This document shows, one piece after another, positions 46,836-55,572 of a stretch of 64,000 nucleotides of DNA; positions within the stretch are counted from its first letter, which is position 1, and the number at the start of each line of letters is the position of its first letter. The notes under the pieces were generated by a model, which was not told where the DNA came from, searched no databases, and was given only the letters and a program-made list of their open reading frames with translations. The stretch is from Clostridia bacterium (GTDB lineage Bacteria; Bacillota; Clostridia; Christensenellales; Aristaeellaceae), in contig JAFYVB010000009.1 in the NCBI GenBank assembly GCA_017549335.1, positions 1 to 64,000 of the forward strand, written 5' to 3'. Both the position numbers and the translations under genes were made by a program.

Positions 46836-46868
46836 ACGCAAGCGCGGGTTTTATGCCCACGCTTGCGT
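46836..46868 (-). terminator. Hairpin between tig and clpP
   Basis: ACGCAAGCG (46836-46844) and CGCTTGCGT (46860-46868) pair perfectly, extended by GGG/CCC. There is no U-run, so it may act as an attenuator or RNA processing site that separates the expression levels of tig and clpXP. Confidence 0.5.
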
Positions 46869-46899
46869 TAAATGTTTTGTTTATTTACCGGTCGCGGGC

Positions 46900-48210
46900 T
46901 TATTCAGCCTTTTCTTCCTTGGTCTCGGTGATCTTGGCGTTTTCCTTGATGAAGTCGATGGTCTTCTTGATGGTGGCGGTCTCCTTCAGATAGGCGATCT
47001 GGCCTTCGGAGAGGGACTTCTTGAATTCCTCGACGTCACGGCCCATGCGGGCAGCCTGATCGGCGATGGTGGCCTGCTCGTCTTCCTCGGTGGCGGCGAT
47101 GCTTTCAGCCTTGGCCAGCGCTTCCAGAACCAGCTGGGTCTTTACGCGGTTCTTGGCTTCGGCCTTGTAGCCTTCACGCAGCTGGGCTTCGTCCTGACCG
47201 GTGTACTTGAGGTAGTCGGCCATGCGGATGCCCTGATACATCATGCGCATTTCCATTTCGCGCAGCATGGTGGTGACTTCGTCTTCAACCATGGCTTCGG
47301 GAATGTCGCAGTCGGCAGCGTCCACAACCTTCTGCACCAGAGCGTCTTCCAGCTCGGCTTCGGCGCGCTCGGCAGCGTTCTTTTCCAGAGTCTCAACGAT
47401 GTTCTGCTTGTAAGCTTCGAAGGTGTCGAACTCGGAAACGTCGGCGGCGAAATCGTCATCCAGCTCAGGGCGAACCTTTACCTGGATGCCGTTGACCTTT
47501 ACGTGGAAGATGGCAGCCTTGCCGGCCAGCTCTTCAGCATGATACTGTTCGGGGAAGGTGACGGACAGATCCTTCTCTTCGCCGATGGCCATGCCGATCA
47601 TCTGCTCTTCGAAGCCGGGGATGAACATACCGCTGCCGATGGTCAGGGTCTGCTTTTCGGCAGTGCCGCCCTGGAAGGCAACGCCGTCCACGCTGCCGGC
47701 GTAGTCGAGGTTGACGATGTCGCCGTTTTCAACAGCGCGATCGGTCACGTCCATGGTGGAGCTGGCGCGCTCGGCGTCGCTCTCGATGCGGGCGTTCACG
47801 GCTTCTTCGCTGACAGCCTGAACCTTCTTTTCGGCTTCAACGCCCTTGTACTCGCCCAGGGTAACTTCGGGCTTTACGAACACTTCGATGGTGTACTTCA
47901 GCTCCATGCCGGTGCCGATCTGCTCGATGTTCACTTCGGGGCGGTCAACGGGCTGCAGGTTTTCAGCCTTGATGCACTCTTCGTAAGCGGGCTGAGCGAC
48001 CGCTTCGAAAGCATCGTCATAGAAAATGGCTTCGCCGTACAGGTTCTCGATCATCTTGCGGGGAGCCTTGCCCTTGCGGAAACCCTGCACATTGATCTGG
48101 CCGCGGTTCTTCAGGTAGGACTTCTGCATAGCCTCGGCAAAGGACTCGGCGGAAGCGACAAACGCGATCTTGATCTTATTGCTCGCGATCTTTTCAACAG
48201 TGTAGCTCAT
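46900..48210 (-). CDS. tig: Trigger factor
   Basis: A 436-residue ribosome-bound chaperone and prolyl isomerase. The N-terminal ribosome-binding domain has GFRKGKAPRKM near residue 44 (family GFRxGKxP). The FKBP-type isomerase domain lies at about 150-235 (GDIVNLDYAGSVDGVAFQGG), and the C-terminal helical domain at about 240-430. A Lys/Glu-rich tail ends it. ATG 48210 follows GGAGG, whereas the longer frame would add 18 unrelated residues. Confidence 0.96.
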   Translation of the reverse strand: MSYTVEKIASNKIKIAFVASAESFAEAMQKSYLKNRGQINVQGFRKGKAPRKMIENLYGEAIFYDDAFEAVAQPAYEECIKAENLQPVDRPEVNIEQIGTGMELKYTIEVFVKPEVTLGEYKGVEAEKKVQAVSEEAVNARIESDAERASSTMDVTDRAVENGDIVNLDYAGSVDGVAFQGGTAEKQTLTIGSGMFIPGFEEQMIGMAIGEEKDLSVTFPEQYHAEELAGKAAIFHVKVNGIQVKVRPELDDDFAADVSEFDTFEAYKQNIVETLEKNAAERAEAELEDALVQKVVDAADCDIPEAMVEDEVTTMLREMEMRMMYQGIRMADYLKYTGQDEAQLREGYKAEAKNRVKTQLVLEALAKAESIAATEEDEQATIADQAARMGRDVEEFKKSLSEGQIAYLKETATIKKTIDFIKENAKITETKEEKAE

Positions 48211-48272
48211 TTGGAAACCTCCAATTGTTATGATAGCTCTTTCAGTCTGCGCGCATTCGCACACAGCAAGAT

Positions 48273-48301
48273 ATTATATCAAAGAAAAAACCGATTTGCA
48301 A
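48273..48301 (-). promoter_or_regulatory. Promoter of the tig-clpP-clpX operon
   Basis: On the minus strand TTGCAA (48301-48296), 17 bases, TATAAT (48278-48273). The rest of the 227-base gap to the divergent kinase gene holds only that gene's promoter. Confidence 0.7.
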
Positions 48302-48382
48302 GCATTTACCGGGTCTGTTTATGCAAGAATATGGCTTTTTTCGCCGTGTTTTCAAATTTCTTTGAAATTAGCGGCAAGTTTC

Positions 48383-48412
48383 TTGACATATCCTGTCGTT
48401 TTACTGTATGCT
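48383..48412 (+). promoter_or_regulatory. Promoter of the uridine kinase gene
   Basis: TTGACA (48383-48388), 18 bases, TATGCT (48407-48412). Confidence 0.65.
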
Positions 48413-48437
48413 AAACAAAATACGGAGGTGGCTTCCC

Positions 48438-49055
48438 ATGATATTCATCGGTATCTGCGGTGCCAGCGGCTCGGGCAAAACCACGCTGGCCAACGAACTG
48501 TGTCACGCGATCGGCGCATCCAGCACGCTTATCAGTCAGGATGCCTATTATCTTGACCATCCCGATCTTTCCTTCGAAGAACGCTGCAAGCTCAATTACG
48601 ATGAACCTTGCATTTTTGACCATGACCAGCTGTACCAGGACGTTTGCGACCTGATGGAGGGCAAGTCCGTGCCCCGCAAGGCCTACGATTACGGCGATCA
48701 CCGCCGTGCTCCCTCCACGGAGATGATGCATCCCGCGGACGTGATCATCGTGGAAGGTATCCATTCCTTCTTTGACGAGCGCCTTTGCGACAAAATGTTC
48801 CTGAAGCTGTACGTCAATGTGGATCCCGATATCTGTCTGCTTCGCCGCATTAACCGCGACATCATCGAGCGTGGCCGCCATATTGAAAACATCACCGACC
48901 AGTATCTGGCCACCGTTCGTCCCATGTACGAAAAGTATATCCGCAATTACATCAACAACGCCGACGTCATCGTTGCCCGCGGCGGCAAGAACGCCAAGAT
49001 CGTGGAGATCCTTGCCGGCTATATGCACGATGCTCTGGCAGGAGATGCGGAATAA
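48438..49055 (+). CDS. udk: Uridine/cytidine kinase
   Basis: A 205-residue P-loop kinase that phosphorylates uridine and cytidine in pyrimidine salvage. Walker A is GASGSGKTT at residues 8-16. The substrate segment DAYYLDHPDLSFEERCKLNYDEPCIFDHD and the lid region RDIIERGRHIENITDQYLATVRPMYEKYI match the family. ATG 48438 with GGAGG at about 48425-48429 gives the normal start; an upstream in-frame start lacks a site. Phosphoribulokinase is the related alternative, but length and motifs favour uridine kinase. Confidence 0.92.
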   Translation: MIFIGICGASGSGKTTLANELCHAIGASSTLISQDAYYLDHPDLSFEERCKLNYDEPCIFDHDQLYQDVCDLMEGKSVPRKAYDYGDHRRAPSTEMMHPADVIIVEGIHSFFDERLCDKMFLKLYVNVDPDICLLRRINRDIIERGRHIENITDQYLATVRPMYEKYIRNYINNADVIVARGGKNAKIVEILAGYMHDALAGDAE

Positions 49056-49104
49056 GAAAAACGGAGGGAGGACGTTTCTTTCTTGAGTCAAGAAAGAAAC
49101 AAAG

Positions 49105-49265
49105 AACCTGCGTTATATCGTTCATTGGCTGCATTATTGGCGCGGCAGACTATACGAAAAAGAAGACGGAAACCCGAATATGCAAGCAAGCTTGCCTCTC
49201 GGTTTTCCGTCTCTTTTTCTTGTCCTTTTCACGGACACGATCACGCAAGCGTGACCGGTCTGCCG
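49105..49265 (+). repeat. Structured repeat element, copy B
   Basis: The core (49143-49265) is bounded by CGGCAGAC and GTCTGCCG, preceded by the shared ACCTGCGTT and GGCTGC segments. Hairpin tip GCAAGC-AA-GCTTGC (49182-49195) sits on a long stem AGACGGAAA.../...TTTCCGTCT and is followed by CTTTTTCTT. Further hairpins are GTCC.../...GGAC with a TTTTCAC loop and TCACGC-AA-GCGTGA. It shares sequence and architecture with copy A on the opposite strand at 17.7 kb. Confidence 0.75.
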
Positions 49266-49319
49266 CTTGGGATTCCCGCTTGCTGCATCGAAGCACACGC
49301 CGCACAGCCCGCAACGGAG

Positions 49320-49478
49320 CGGCAGTTTGGACGGCGCAGCCGGACAGGTTTGCGAAGCAAACGAAAAAGGACGGGGAAGATCAGCGGATCGAGTTTACTC
49401 GAATCCCTGAGATTCTTCGTCCTTCTTCATATACTGCCGCGCCGATAACGCAGCCGGTTTCCGATCCAAACGCAGGTT
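49320..49478 (-). repeat. Structured repeat element, copy C (inverted next to B)
   Basis: Read on the minus strand the core (49439-49320) is bounded by CGGCAGT and ACTGCCG, preceded by ACCTGCG and GGCTGCGTTATCGGCG as in copy B. The hairpin tip is TCGAGT-AA-ACTCGA (49402-49389), then GTTTGC-TTC-GCAAAC and CGGC-TGC-GCCG. Stem sequences differ from A and B while pairing and loops are kept. Together, B and C fill the 441-base gap 49056-49496, in which I see no gene. Confidence 0.72.
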
Positions 49479-49496
49479 TTCTGCTTCTCTTTTAAC

Positions 49497-49901
49497 TCAA
49501 AAGAGAAGCGTCTCCCCCACTTTCGCAGCAATCTTCACGTCCGCAGGAGAAAGCTCAAGCTCCATCAGCTCCCGCGCGTTCACCCATCGGATCTCATCAT
49601 GCACGCGAAGTTCAAACTCGCCCGCCAGCCACTCAAAAACATACGCGCACAAGAGAATGCTCTCCCCCTGCGCGCCGTACACATACCGGCTGTCGGTCAC
49701 GTGCTGAAGCGTCCTGCCCGTAATGCCGAATTCTTCGGACATCTCGCGCTCAAGGCATTTTTCATCGGTTTCCCCCGCTTCCACCTTGCCGCCGGGGAAC
49801 TCCCACATGCCTTCATTTTTCTGACCTTTTGCACGGCGTGCGGCGAGCACCCTGCCGCCTCGCAGCACAACAGCCGCCGTCACGCGGCGTTCGCCAGTCA
49901 T
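49497..49901 (-). CDS. Nudix hydrolase, MutT-like (8-oxo-dGTP diphosphatase)
   Basis: A 134-residue single-domain Nudix protein. The Nudix box GGKVEAGETDEKCLEREMSEEFG (about residues 37-59) is complete. The preceding EGMWEFPGGK is typical of MutT-like enzymes that hydrolyse 8-oxo-dGTP. It could act with the MutY at 4.4 kb in oxidised-guanine repair, but a nucleotide-sugar or other substrate cannot be excluded. Its ATG overlaps the stop of the upstream lipid kinase gene by ATGA. Confidence 0.87.
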   Translation of the reverse strand: MTGERRVTAAVVLRGGRVLAARRAKGQKNEGMWEFPGGKVEAGETDEKCLEREMSEEFGITGRTLQHVTDSRYVYGAQGESILLCAYVFEWLAGEFELRVHDEIRWVNARELMELELSPADVKIAAKVGETLLF

Positions 49902-50848
49902 ACCGCTTTTTCCGCTGCGGCAGGCGCTTCGCTGATGGCATGCACAGCGCCGCGGGGCACGATAAAGTTCACGCCGCCGGGGATCATTTCAATGTCAAAG
50001 CGCTCCGCGGAATGGATTTCGCCGTCCAGCGCCATGATAAATTCGCCGTCGCTTTCGATGGTCACCTTCCGTGCACGGCGGTAGGTAATATACGGAAGCA
50101 GGTAATCGCTGTCCAGATGCCCGCCCTTCTGATAAATCCCGATGGCCTTGGGAACTTTGAGAATGGACAGGGACTTGACCGCGCACACTTCGATCAAGCC
50201 GTCCTCCACGCTTGCGCGGGGCGCGGCGCGGAAGGAGCCGCCTTCGTATTCGCCGTTGGCCATGGTGCAAAGAATCATGTCCCCGTCAAAGATCTTTTCA
50301 CCGTCGGCGATGATGCGGCATTTGTTATGCATGCCGTCGAAAAGCGTCATCACGATGGCAGGATAATACGCCCGCTGGCTGGTGAAGAAGGAGAAGCGGC
50401 GGAATCGCGCCATGCGGTCGGCCACCTTGGATTCAAAGCCCGCATTGGCTACATTGATGCAGTACTTATCGTTGACGCGCATCAGGTCAACGGGTTTTTC
50501 CTGCCCCGCAAGCACGGCGCCGATATCGCTGAAATGCTTTTTCCCGCCAAAATACTTGATAAAATCGTTGCCGCTGCCGCAGGGAAAACACCCTACCGCC
50601 GCATGGCTGTGCAGCGCCGCGCCGTTAACCACCTCATTGAGCGTGCCGTCGCCGCCGCAGGCATAAAAGCGCATGGGCTCATCACAGGAAGCGCATTTTT
50701 CGCGCACAAAGCGCGTGGCGTCCCCCGCCGCCTGCGTGACGTAGATCTCATATTCAAACTGGCCCTTGAAGCCTTCCAGCGCCTTTTGCACAACGGGTGT
50801 GCAATCGCTGGGACCTGAGGTGGGATTGACAATGAAGTAATGGCGCAT
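49898..50848 (-). CDS. Diacylglycerol/lipid kinase family protein
   Basis: A 316-residue protein of the DagK/YegS/BmrU family. The nucleotide-binding loop is YACGGDGTLNEVVNG near residues 60-74, followed by GCFPCGSGNDF. The C-terminal beta-sandwich ends with ALDGEIHSAERFDIEMIPGGVNF. Members phosphorylate diacylglycerol or related lipids for phospholipid recycling. ATG 50848 follows GGGAGG and gives the typical RHYFIVNPTSG start. Confidence 0.9.
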   Translation of the reverse strand: MRHYFIVNPTSGPSDCTPVVQKALEGFKGQFEYEIYVTQAAGDATRFVREKCASCDEPMRFYACGGDGTLNEVVNGAALHSHAAVGCFPCGSGNDFIKYFGGKKHFSDIGAVLAGQEKPVDLMRVNDKYCINVANAGFESKVADRMARFRRFSFFTSQRAYYPAIVMTLFDGMHNKCRIIADGEKIFDGDMILCTMANGEYEGGSFRAAPRASVEDGLIEVCAVKSLSILKVPKAIGIYQKGGHLDSDYLLPYITYRRARKVTIESDGEFIMALDGEIHSAERFDIEMIPGGVNFIVPRGAVHAISEAPAAAEKAV

Positions 50849-51007
50849 GATGCCGCCTCCCCGATTCTTTTGTATGCACAAAAAAGCATTGCTATCTTTC
50901 CGCGCATCGGTTACAATATATGTACGCGTATTTCCGCATATGAAACGGTATCGATTATAACTTAAGTATTATAACGGAATGCAGGTTTTATTGTCAAGGA
51001 GGTTCCC

Positions 51008-51676
51008 ATGAGCAAAAAAGTAAAAAAGATCAATCCCTACGCCAAAAAGAAAAAGAAGGACAGCCGTCCGCTGATCGTTGCCGTCGTTGTAATCCTTTGT
51101 CTGTGCGCGCTCGTCGCCGGTCTCATTCTTCGGAACAAAAACGATGCCCCCGCCGTCCCCGGCACCGCCGAGCTTATGACGGTCACCCACCGCGTGGAGA
51201 TCGATATTCAGGATTACGGTACCGTCAAGGCTGAGCTTTACGGCGATATGGCGCCCATCACCGTGGATAATTTCGTGAAGCTTGCCAAAGAGGGCTTTTA
51301 TGACGGGCTTACCTTCCACCGCATCATCAGCGGCTTTATGATTCAGGGCGGCGATCCTCAGGGGAACGGCTACGGCGGCTCGGACGTAACGATCAAGGGT
51401 GAATTTTCTGCCAACGGCGTAAACAACCCCCTCGCTCACACCCGCGGCGTACTCTCCATGGCCCGCTCCGCCGCCTATAACAGCGCCTCCTCCCAGTTCT
51501 TCATCATGCACAAGGACTATCCTTCCCTCAACGGCCAGTACGCCGCCTTCGGCAAGGTGACGGAGGGCATTGAGATCGTTGATCAGATCTGCGCCAAAAC
51601 CCCCGTAATCGACCGAAACGGTTCTGTCGCCAAAGCGAATCAGCCCGTAATCACCGCCGTCCGCGTGGTGGAATAA
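51008..51676 (+). CDS. Membrane-anchored cyclophilin-type peptidyl-prolyl isomerase
   Basis: A 222-residue protein. A lysine-rich cytoplasmic stub (residues 1-19) and one helix (about 21-41, LIVAVVVILCLCALVAGLIL) anchor it with the catalytic domain outside. The cyclophilin core (about 60-220) has FHRIISGFMIQGGDP, a serine/alanine-rich MARSAAYNSASSQFFI and FGKVTEGIEIVD, including the catalytic Arg in FHR. It likely assists folding of exported proteins. It starts after AAGGAGG and ends in a strong terminator. Confidence 0.92.
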   Translation: MSKKVKKINPYAKKKKKDSRPLIVAVVVILCLCALVAGLILRNKNDAPAVPGTAELMTVTHRVEIDIQDYGTVKAELYGDMAPITVDNFVKLAKEGFYDGLTFHRIISGFMIQGGDPQGNGYGGSDVTIKGEFSANGVNNPLAHTRGVLSMARSAAYNSASSQFFIMHKDYPSLNGQYAAFGKVTEGIEIVDQICAKTPVIDRNGSVAKANQPVITAVRVVE

Positions 51677-51684
51677 GCAAACAA

Positions 51685-51717
51685 AAACTGCGTACCTTTC
51701 CGGGTACGCAGTCTTTT
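51685..51717. terminator. Convergent terminator after the cyclophilin gene
   Basis: ACTGCGTACC (51687-51696) and GGTACGCAGT (51703-51712) form a perfect stem with a 6-base loop followed by CTTTTTT; an A-run lies on the other side. Confidence 0.9.
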
Positions 51718-52305
51718 TTATTGTTCGATCAGATACGCTCTGCAGGGAGCCCCTTCGCAGCCTGCCAGATTCAACGGCGCGGCGCTGAGAAAATACCGTC
51801 CCTCCGCCACATCCTTCAGCACGATCCCCTCCAGCAAAACCACCTGTGCGGAGAGCAGGATCCGATGCACCTCCATGGGCGCATCCTCCGGTCCCACGCT
51901 TTGGCTTTCGTTGCCCAGAAGTTTGACGCCCGCAGCAGCAAACACCCTTGCCGCATCCGCCGTGACCACAGCGTCTCCCGCGATCAGGATACGCTCCGTT
52001 CCCGCTGCTTTTTTCAGCATTTCCCCGGCGTCATCCGCCGATACGTTCCCGGTGTGGCGCAGGACAAGGCAATCGCCCGTGAAGTACTCCAGCGGGATCT
52101 CGTCCACCGTTTTTCCTTCTTTCATGAAGTGCGCCGGCGCGTCGACATGGGTGCCGTTGTGGACGCACATGGAAAACCGGGAGAGATTATACGTATCGCC
52201 CCTGTTCATATCCATGATCCTTTCCACCTCGGGCGCAGGATCACCGGGATATACACGGCAGGAGAACACCTCCTGCGAAATATCGATCACTCTCATACGT
52301 TTCAT
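51718..52305 (-). CDS. Cyclase-family (kynurenine formamidase-like) hydrolase
   Basis: A 195-residue metal-dependent hydrolase. The metal-binding signature HNGTHVDAPAHF is near residue 48, with the supporting N-terminal IDISQEVF and a C-terminal LEGIVLKDVAEGRYFLSAAPLNLAG. The family includes bacterial kynurenine formamidase and isatin hydrolase, so amide or lactam hydrolysis is likely; the substrate is not evident. ATG 52305 overlaps the stop of the J-domain gene (TGATG), so it belongs to the Hsp70 operon, although its activity has no obvious chaperone link. Confidence 0.87.
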   Translation of the reverse strand: MKRMRVIDISQEVFSCRVYPGDPAPEVERIMDMNRGDTYNLSRFSMCVHNGTHVDAPAHFMKEGKTVDEIPLEYFTGDCLVLRHTGNVSADDAGEMLKKAAGTERILIAGDAVVTADAARVFAAAGVKLLGNESQSVGPEDAPMEVHRILLSAQVVLLEGIVLKDVAEGRYFLSAAPLNLAGCEGAPCRAYLIEQ

Positions 52306-52961
52306 CAGCACGGGCACAGGCAGAAGCGCAATCCGCCGCATCCGCCGCCGCAGCACATATTAAAGAGAAGGCAGGTCAGGCAGGGATTGCCGCAAACAGC
52401 ATTCTGAATACCGCCGAAATTGACGCCCTGCTGGCGGTAGGCTTCGCCGCCTGCCATCAAATCATTGACAAAATCGGTATACTCGCGGTTGCCGGGATCC
52501 ATATTGGCCGCCTGACGGGCAAAATTCAGCGCCGAAATATCATCGCCCAGCCCCTGACGGGCGCGGGCGCACAGATAATACCACTCCGCCGAATGCTCGT
52601 TCATCTGCTGGAGGATCTGCAGTGCCTCAAAGTATCTGCCCATGGAAAGATACTGCCGCACAATGGCAAACCGCTGAGCCCCCGAATAGCCGTTTCCGCC
52701 GTAATTGCCATAGCCGCTTTGGCTGTATCCCCCGTAGGGATTGCCCCAGCCGCCCGAAGAATAAGAGGAGGAGCCGCCGTTTTTGCGCATATCCATGATC
52801 TGCGCGTAGGCGTCGTTCACCTGCATCATCATTCTTTCGGCTTCGGGAGAGCCGTTATTGTGATCGGGATGATATTTCTTGGCCAGCCGCCTGTAAGCGG
52901 CCTTTACCTCGTCATCCGTTGCCGACGATGAAACGCCCAGCAGCTGATAAGGATCGGTCAT
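52305..52961 (-). CDS. J-domain protein with TPR-like segment and Cys-rich tail
   Basis: A 218-residue protein. The J domain (about 2-60) has the Hsp70-stimulating HPD in KKYHPDHNNG. A Gly/Ser/Tyr-rich linker (about 62-95) replaces the G/F region. A helical stretch (about 98-165, YFEALQILQQMNEHSAEWYYLCARARQGLG) resembles tetratricopeptide units. The last 33 residues hold ten cysteines (CCGGGCGG, CLCPC), suggesting metal or redox chemistry. It lacks the zinc-finger and substrate domains of DnaJ. The operon with an Hsp70 suggests a dedicated partner. Confidence 0.88.
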   Translation of the reverse strand: MTDPYQLLGVSSSATDDEVKAAYRRLAKKYHPDHNNGSPEAERMMMQVNDAYAQIMDMRKNGGSSSYSSGGWGNPYGGYSQSGYGNYGGNGYSGAQRFAIVRQYLSMGRYFEALQILQQMNEHSAEWYYLCARARQGLGDDISALNFARQAANMDPGNREYTDFVNDLMAGGEAYRQQGVNFGGIQNAVCGNPCLTCLLFNMCCGGGCGGLRFCLCPC

Positions 52962-53791
52962 CAATCAGTTTCCTTTCGTTTGCTCTGAATCAAAGCATAC
53001 TTTCCCCATACGCCGGAATAGAGGATATTGCGCAAAAGCGCGCTGTCCTGCTCCAGCGGCAGACAGTCAAGAGCCCGGACGCATTTGCCCATCTGCAGGA
53101 TGAGTATATCCTGCATCCGCTCCTGGTAATCGCTTTGCGCGTGCAGCGCTTTGAGGGGATTATACCGCCCGCGCTTTATGTCTTCGTCATAGTCCTCGTA
53201 GGCGTCCATCAGGTAGATAAATCCGCCCAGCGCCGATGCGACGCCGCGAAGATAGGGTTCAAAAGCATCCTGTTTCCACAGAAAGGTTTCGGCAAGCATT
53301 TGACCGCTCAGGCGCACCAGCGCGTCGATTTCTTCGCTGTTTTCTTTTTCAAGAGCGGCGATGGCGTCCAGGCATTCTTTCACCTTTTCGCACTTTTCGG
53401 GATAGCGTTCCCTTACTTTTTTATACGCGCTGCAAAGAAGCCTTTCGCCCGTTCTGCCCTTCAGTGATTTTTCATCGCCCACGTCGTCCAGACATTTGAA
53501 ATACGCAAGGAGGATATTCATATCCGCAGCGTATTCGGCGGCGCGGCTGACAACGGCCTGATGTTTTTTGACGGGATGGAGCACACACCGCTCATCATAG
53601 CACGTTTCATCCGGTTCGTAAAGCGAAGAAAGCAGCAGCGACAGGAAGGTCATATCATTGCTCAGCGTCAGCCGTCCCGCGTCGCCGTATTTTTCATGCA
53701 GCACGTGACACAGCCCGCAGTAGCAGGCGCGGAAGCGCTTCTTTTCTTCCTCGGACAGCATTTTGCAGTTGACCTGAATATATCCAAACAT
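52961..53791 (-). CDS. DUF5685 family protein
   Basis: A 276-residue mostly helical protein with conserved cysteines near the N-terminus (RACYCGLCHVL at about residues 21-31), then a segment DDVGDEKSLKGR near 102-113 and DAYEDYDEDIKRGRYNPL near 197-214. The acidic D-x-x-D pairs around helices recall the metal-binding aspartates of isoprenoid synthase or ferritin-like helical bundles, but I claim no activity. It lies between Hsp70 and the J protein and is joined to the J gene by a stop-start overlap, so involvement in the chaperone module is likely. Confidence 0.8.
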   Translation of the reverse strand: MFGYIQVNCKMLSEEEKKRFRACYCGLCHVLHEKYGDAGRLTLSNDMTFLSLLLSSLYEPDETCYDERCVLHPVKKHQAVVSRAAEYAADMNILLAYFKCLDDVGDEKSLKGRTGERLLCSAYKKVRERYPEKCEKVKECLDAIAALEKENSEEIDALVRLSGQMLAETFLWKQDAFEPYLRGVASALGGFIYLMDAYEDYDEDIKRGRYNPLKALHAQSDYQERMQDILILQMGKCVRALDCLPLEQDSALLRNILYSGVWGKYALIQSKRKETD

Positions 53792-53793
53792 CC

Positions 53794-55572
53794 TTACTCC
53801 TGTACGTCGGCATCCATGCTTCCGTCATCGTTTACGGGGCTTTCATAGCCCTGCGCAGGCTGCGTGTAGCTGCTCTGCGCACCGATGATGCTCTCCATCA
53901 GAGCGCAGGCGTCGTTCAGCTCCTGGGGATTCTTTGCACGCATAGCCCTTTGGATGCGCTTTTGCGCTTCTTTGATCTCATTTTTCCGGGGATGATTTTT
54001 CTGGTTTTTCAGCAGCGCATCCGAAGCATAAACCAACTGCTCGGCACGGTTGCGAAGCTCGCTTTCTTCCTTATGCCTGCGGTCGTCCGCCGCGTAGCGC
54101 TGCGCATCCTCCATGGCACGGCGGATCTCAGCTTCGCTCATGTTGGAGGAACCCGTAATGGTGATCTCCTGAGCGCGGCCTGTGGCCTTATCGCAGGCAG
54201 ACACGTTGACGATGCCGTTGGCGTCGATGGAGAAGGTCACTTCGATCTGGGGCTGCATCATCATGGAACGCTTGATGCCTGTCAGGCGGAAGCGACCGAT
54301 GGATTTATTGGCGGATGCGATCTCCCGCTCGCCCTGCAAAACGTTGATATCCACCGAGCTTTGGAAAGGCGAAGCGGTGGTATAGATCTGCGAGCGCTTG
54401 ACGGGAATGGTGGTGTTGCGCTCCACAATACGCGAAAACATATTGCCCATGGTTTCAACGCCGAGAGACAAAGGCGTTACGTCCAGCAGCAGAAGACTTT
54501 TCACCGTTCCCAGCATCACGCCGCCCTGAATGGCTGCGCCCAGCGCCACGCATTCATCGGGATTGATCCCCTTGAACGGTTCTTTGCCGGTAAAGCGCTT
54601 CACTGCCGTCTGCACAGCCGGAATGCGGGAAGATCCGCCCACCAGCAGCACTTTGGAAAGCTCGTTTACGCTCAGCCCCGCATCCCGCATGGCCTGCTGC
54701 ACGGGCCCCATGGTGGCATCCACCAGATGCGCCGTCAGATCGTCAAACTTGGCGCGGGTGAGCTGCATTTCAAGATGCACGGGGCCTTCTTTTCCCTGTG
54801 CGATAAAGGGCAGGTTGATCGTGGTCGCCATGCCGGAGGACAGTTCGATCTTCGCCTTTTCGGCAGCCTCGCGCACGCGCTGCATGGCAGCGGCATCGCG
54901 GCTTAGATCAACGCCCGACGTGCGGCGGAACTCATGGACGATATAATCCGTGACGCATTTGTCAAAATCGTCGCCGCCCAGACGGTTATTGCCCGCCGTA
55001 GCCAGCACTTCGATCACGTCGCTGTTGATATCCAGCACCGACACGTCAAAGGTGCCGCCGCCAAGATCATACACCATGATCTTCTGCGCCTGCTCCTTAT
55101 CAATGCCGTAGGCCAGCGCCGCTGCAGTGGGCTCGTTGATGATGCGCTTGACCTCCAGCCCCGCAATGCGTCCGGCGTCCTTGGTGGCCTGCCGCTGGGC
55201 GTCGGTAAAATACGCAGGCACGGTGATCACAGCCTCCGTTACCGCTTCCCCCAGATAGTCTTCGGCATCCTTTTTCAGCTTCTGCAAAATCATGGCGCTG
55301 ATTTCCTGGGGCGTATACTGTCTTCCGTCGATCTTCACCCGGTAATCGCTGCCCATTTCGCGCTTGACGGACTGCACCGTGCGCCCATGGTTGACCACCG
55401 CCTGACGCTTGGCCACTGCACCCACAAGACGCTCTCCGTCCTTGCTGAAAGCCACGACGCTGGGCGTGGTGCGCGCACCGTCCGCCGAAACGATCACAGT
55501 GGGCTGCGCGCCCTCCATCACCGCCACGCAGCTGTTTGTGGTGCCAAGGTCAATGCCGATCACTTTACTCAT
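53794..55572 (-). CDS. dnaK: Hsp70-family chaperone (DnaK-like)
   Basis: A 592-residue Hsp70. ATPase motifs are [13 protein letters not shown] (phosphate 1), [13 protein letters not shown] (phosphate 2) and [13 protein letters not shown] (adenosine). The substrate-binding domain starts near residue 375 after the linker [14 protein letters not shown]. The C-terminal lid is shortened and ends in GSMDADVQE rather than the classic acidic tail. It is not next to grpE, hrcA or a canonical dnaJ, and no CIRCE was found upstream, so it may be a paralogue of the main DnaK. ATG 55572 follows GGAGGG; three codons upstream are excluded. Confidence 0.93.
   Translation of the reverse strand: MSKVIGIDLGTTNSCVAVMEGAQPTVIVSADGARTTPSVVAFSKDGERLVGAVAKRQAVVNHGRTVQSVKREMGSDYRVKIDGRQYTPQEISAMILQKLKKDAEDYLGEAVTEAVITVPAYFTDAQRQATKDAGRIAGLEVKRIINEPTAAALAYGIDKEQAQKIMVYDLGGGTFDVSVLDINSDVIEVLATAGNNRLGGDDFDKCVTDYIVHEFRRTSGVDLSRDAAAMQRVREAAEKAKIELSSGMATTINLPFIAQGKEGPVHLEMQLTRAKFDDLTAHLVDATMGPVQQAMRDAGLSVNELSKVLLVGGSSRIPAVQTAVKRFTGKEPFKGINPDECVALGAAIQGGVMLGTVKSLLLLDVTPLSLGVETMGNMFSRIVERNTTIPVKRSQIYTTASPFQSSVDINVLQGEREIASANKSIGRFRLTGIKRSMMMQPQIEVTFSIDANGIVNVSACDKATGRAQEITITGSSNMSEAEIRRAMEDAQRYAADDRRHKEESELRNRAEQLVYASDALLKNQKNHPRKNEIKEAQKRIQRAMRAKNPQELNDACALMESIIGAQSSYTQPAQGYESPVNDDGSMDADVQE

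Noticed and set aside
49056-49496. Short plus-strand frames of 90-120 codons in the gap
   Set aside because: They lie across the hairpins of repeat copies B and C, and their products look like translated structured DNA (Arg/Ser/Pro-rich) with no orthodox start.
50900-51000. TTATAA repeats before the cyclophilin gene as an operator
   Set aside because: Two TTATAA boxes around a CTTAAG core are suggestive, but the AT-rich promoter context explains them and no neighbouring regulator is present.
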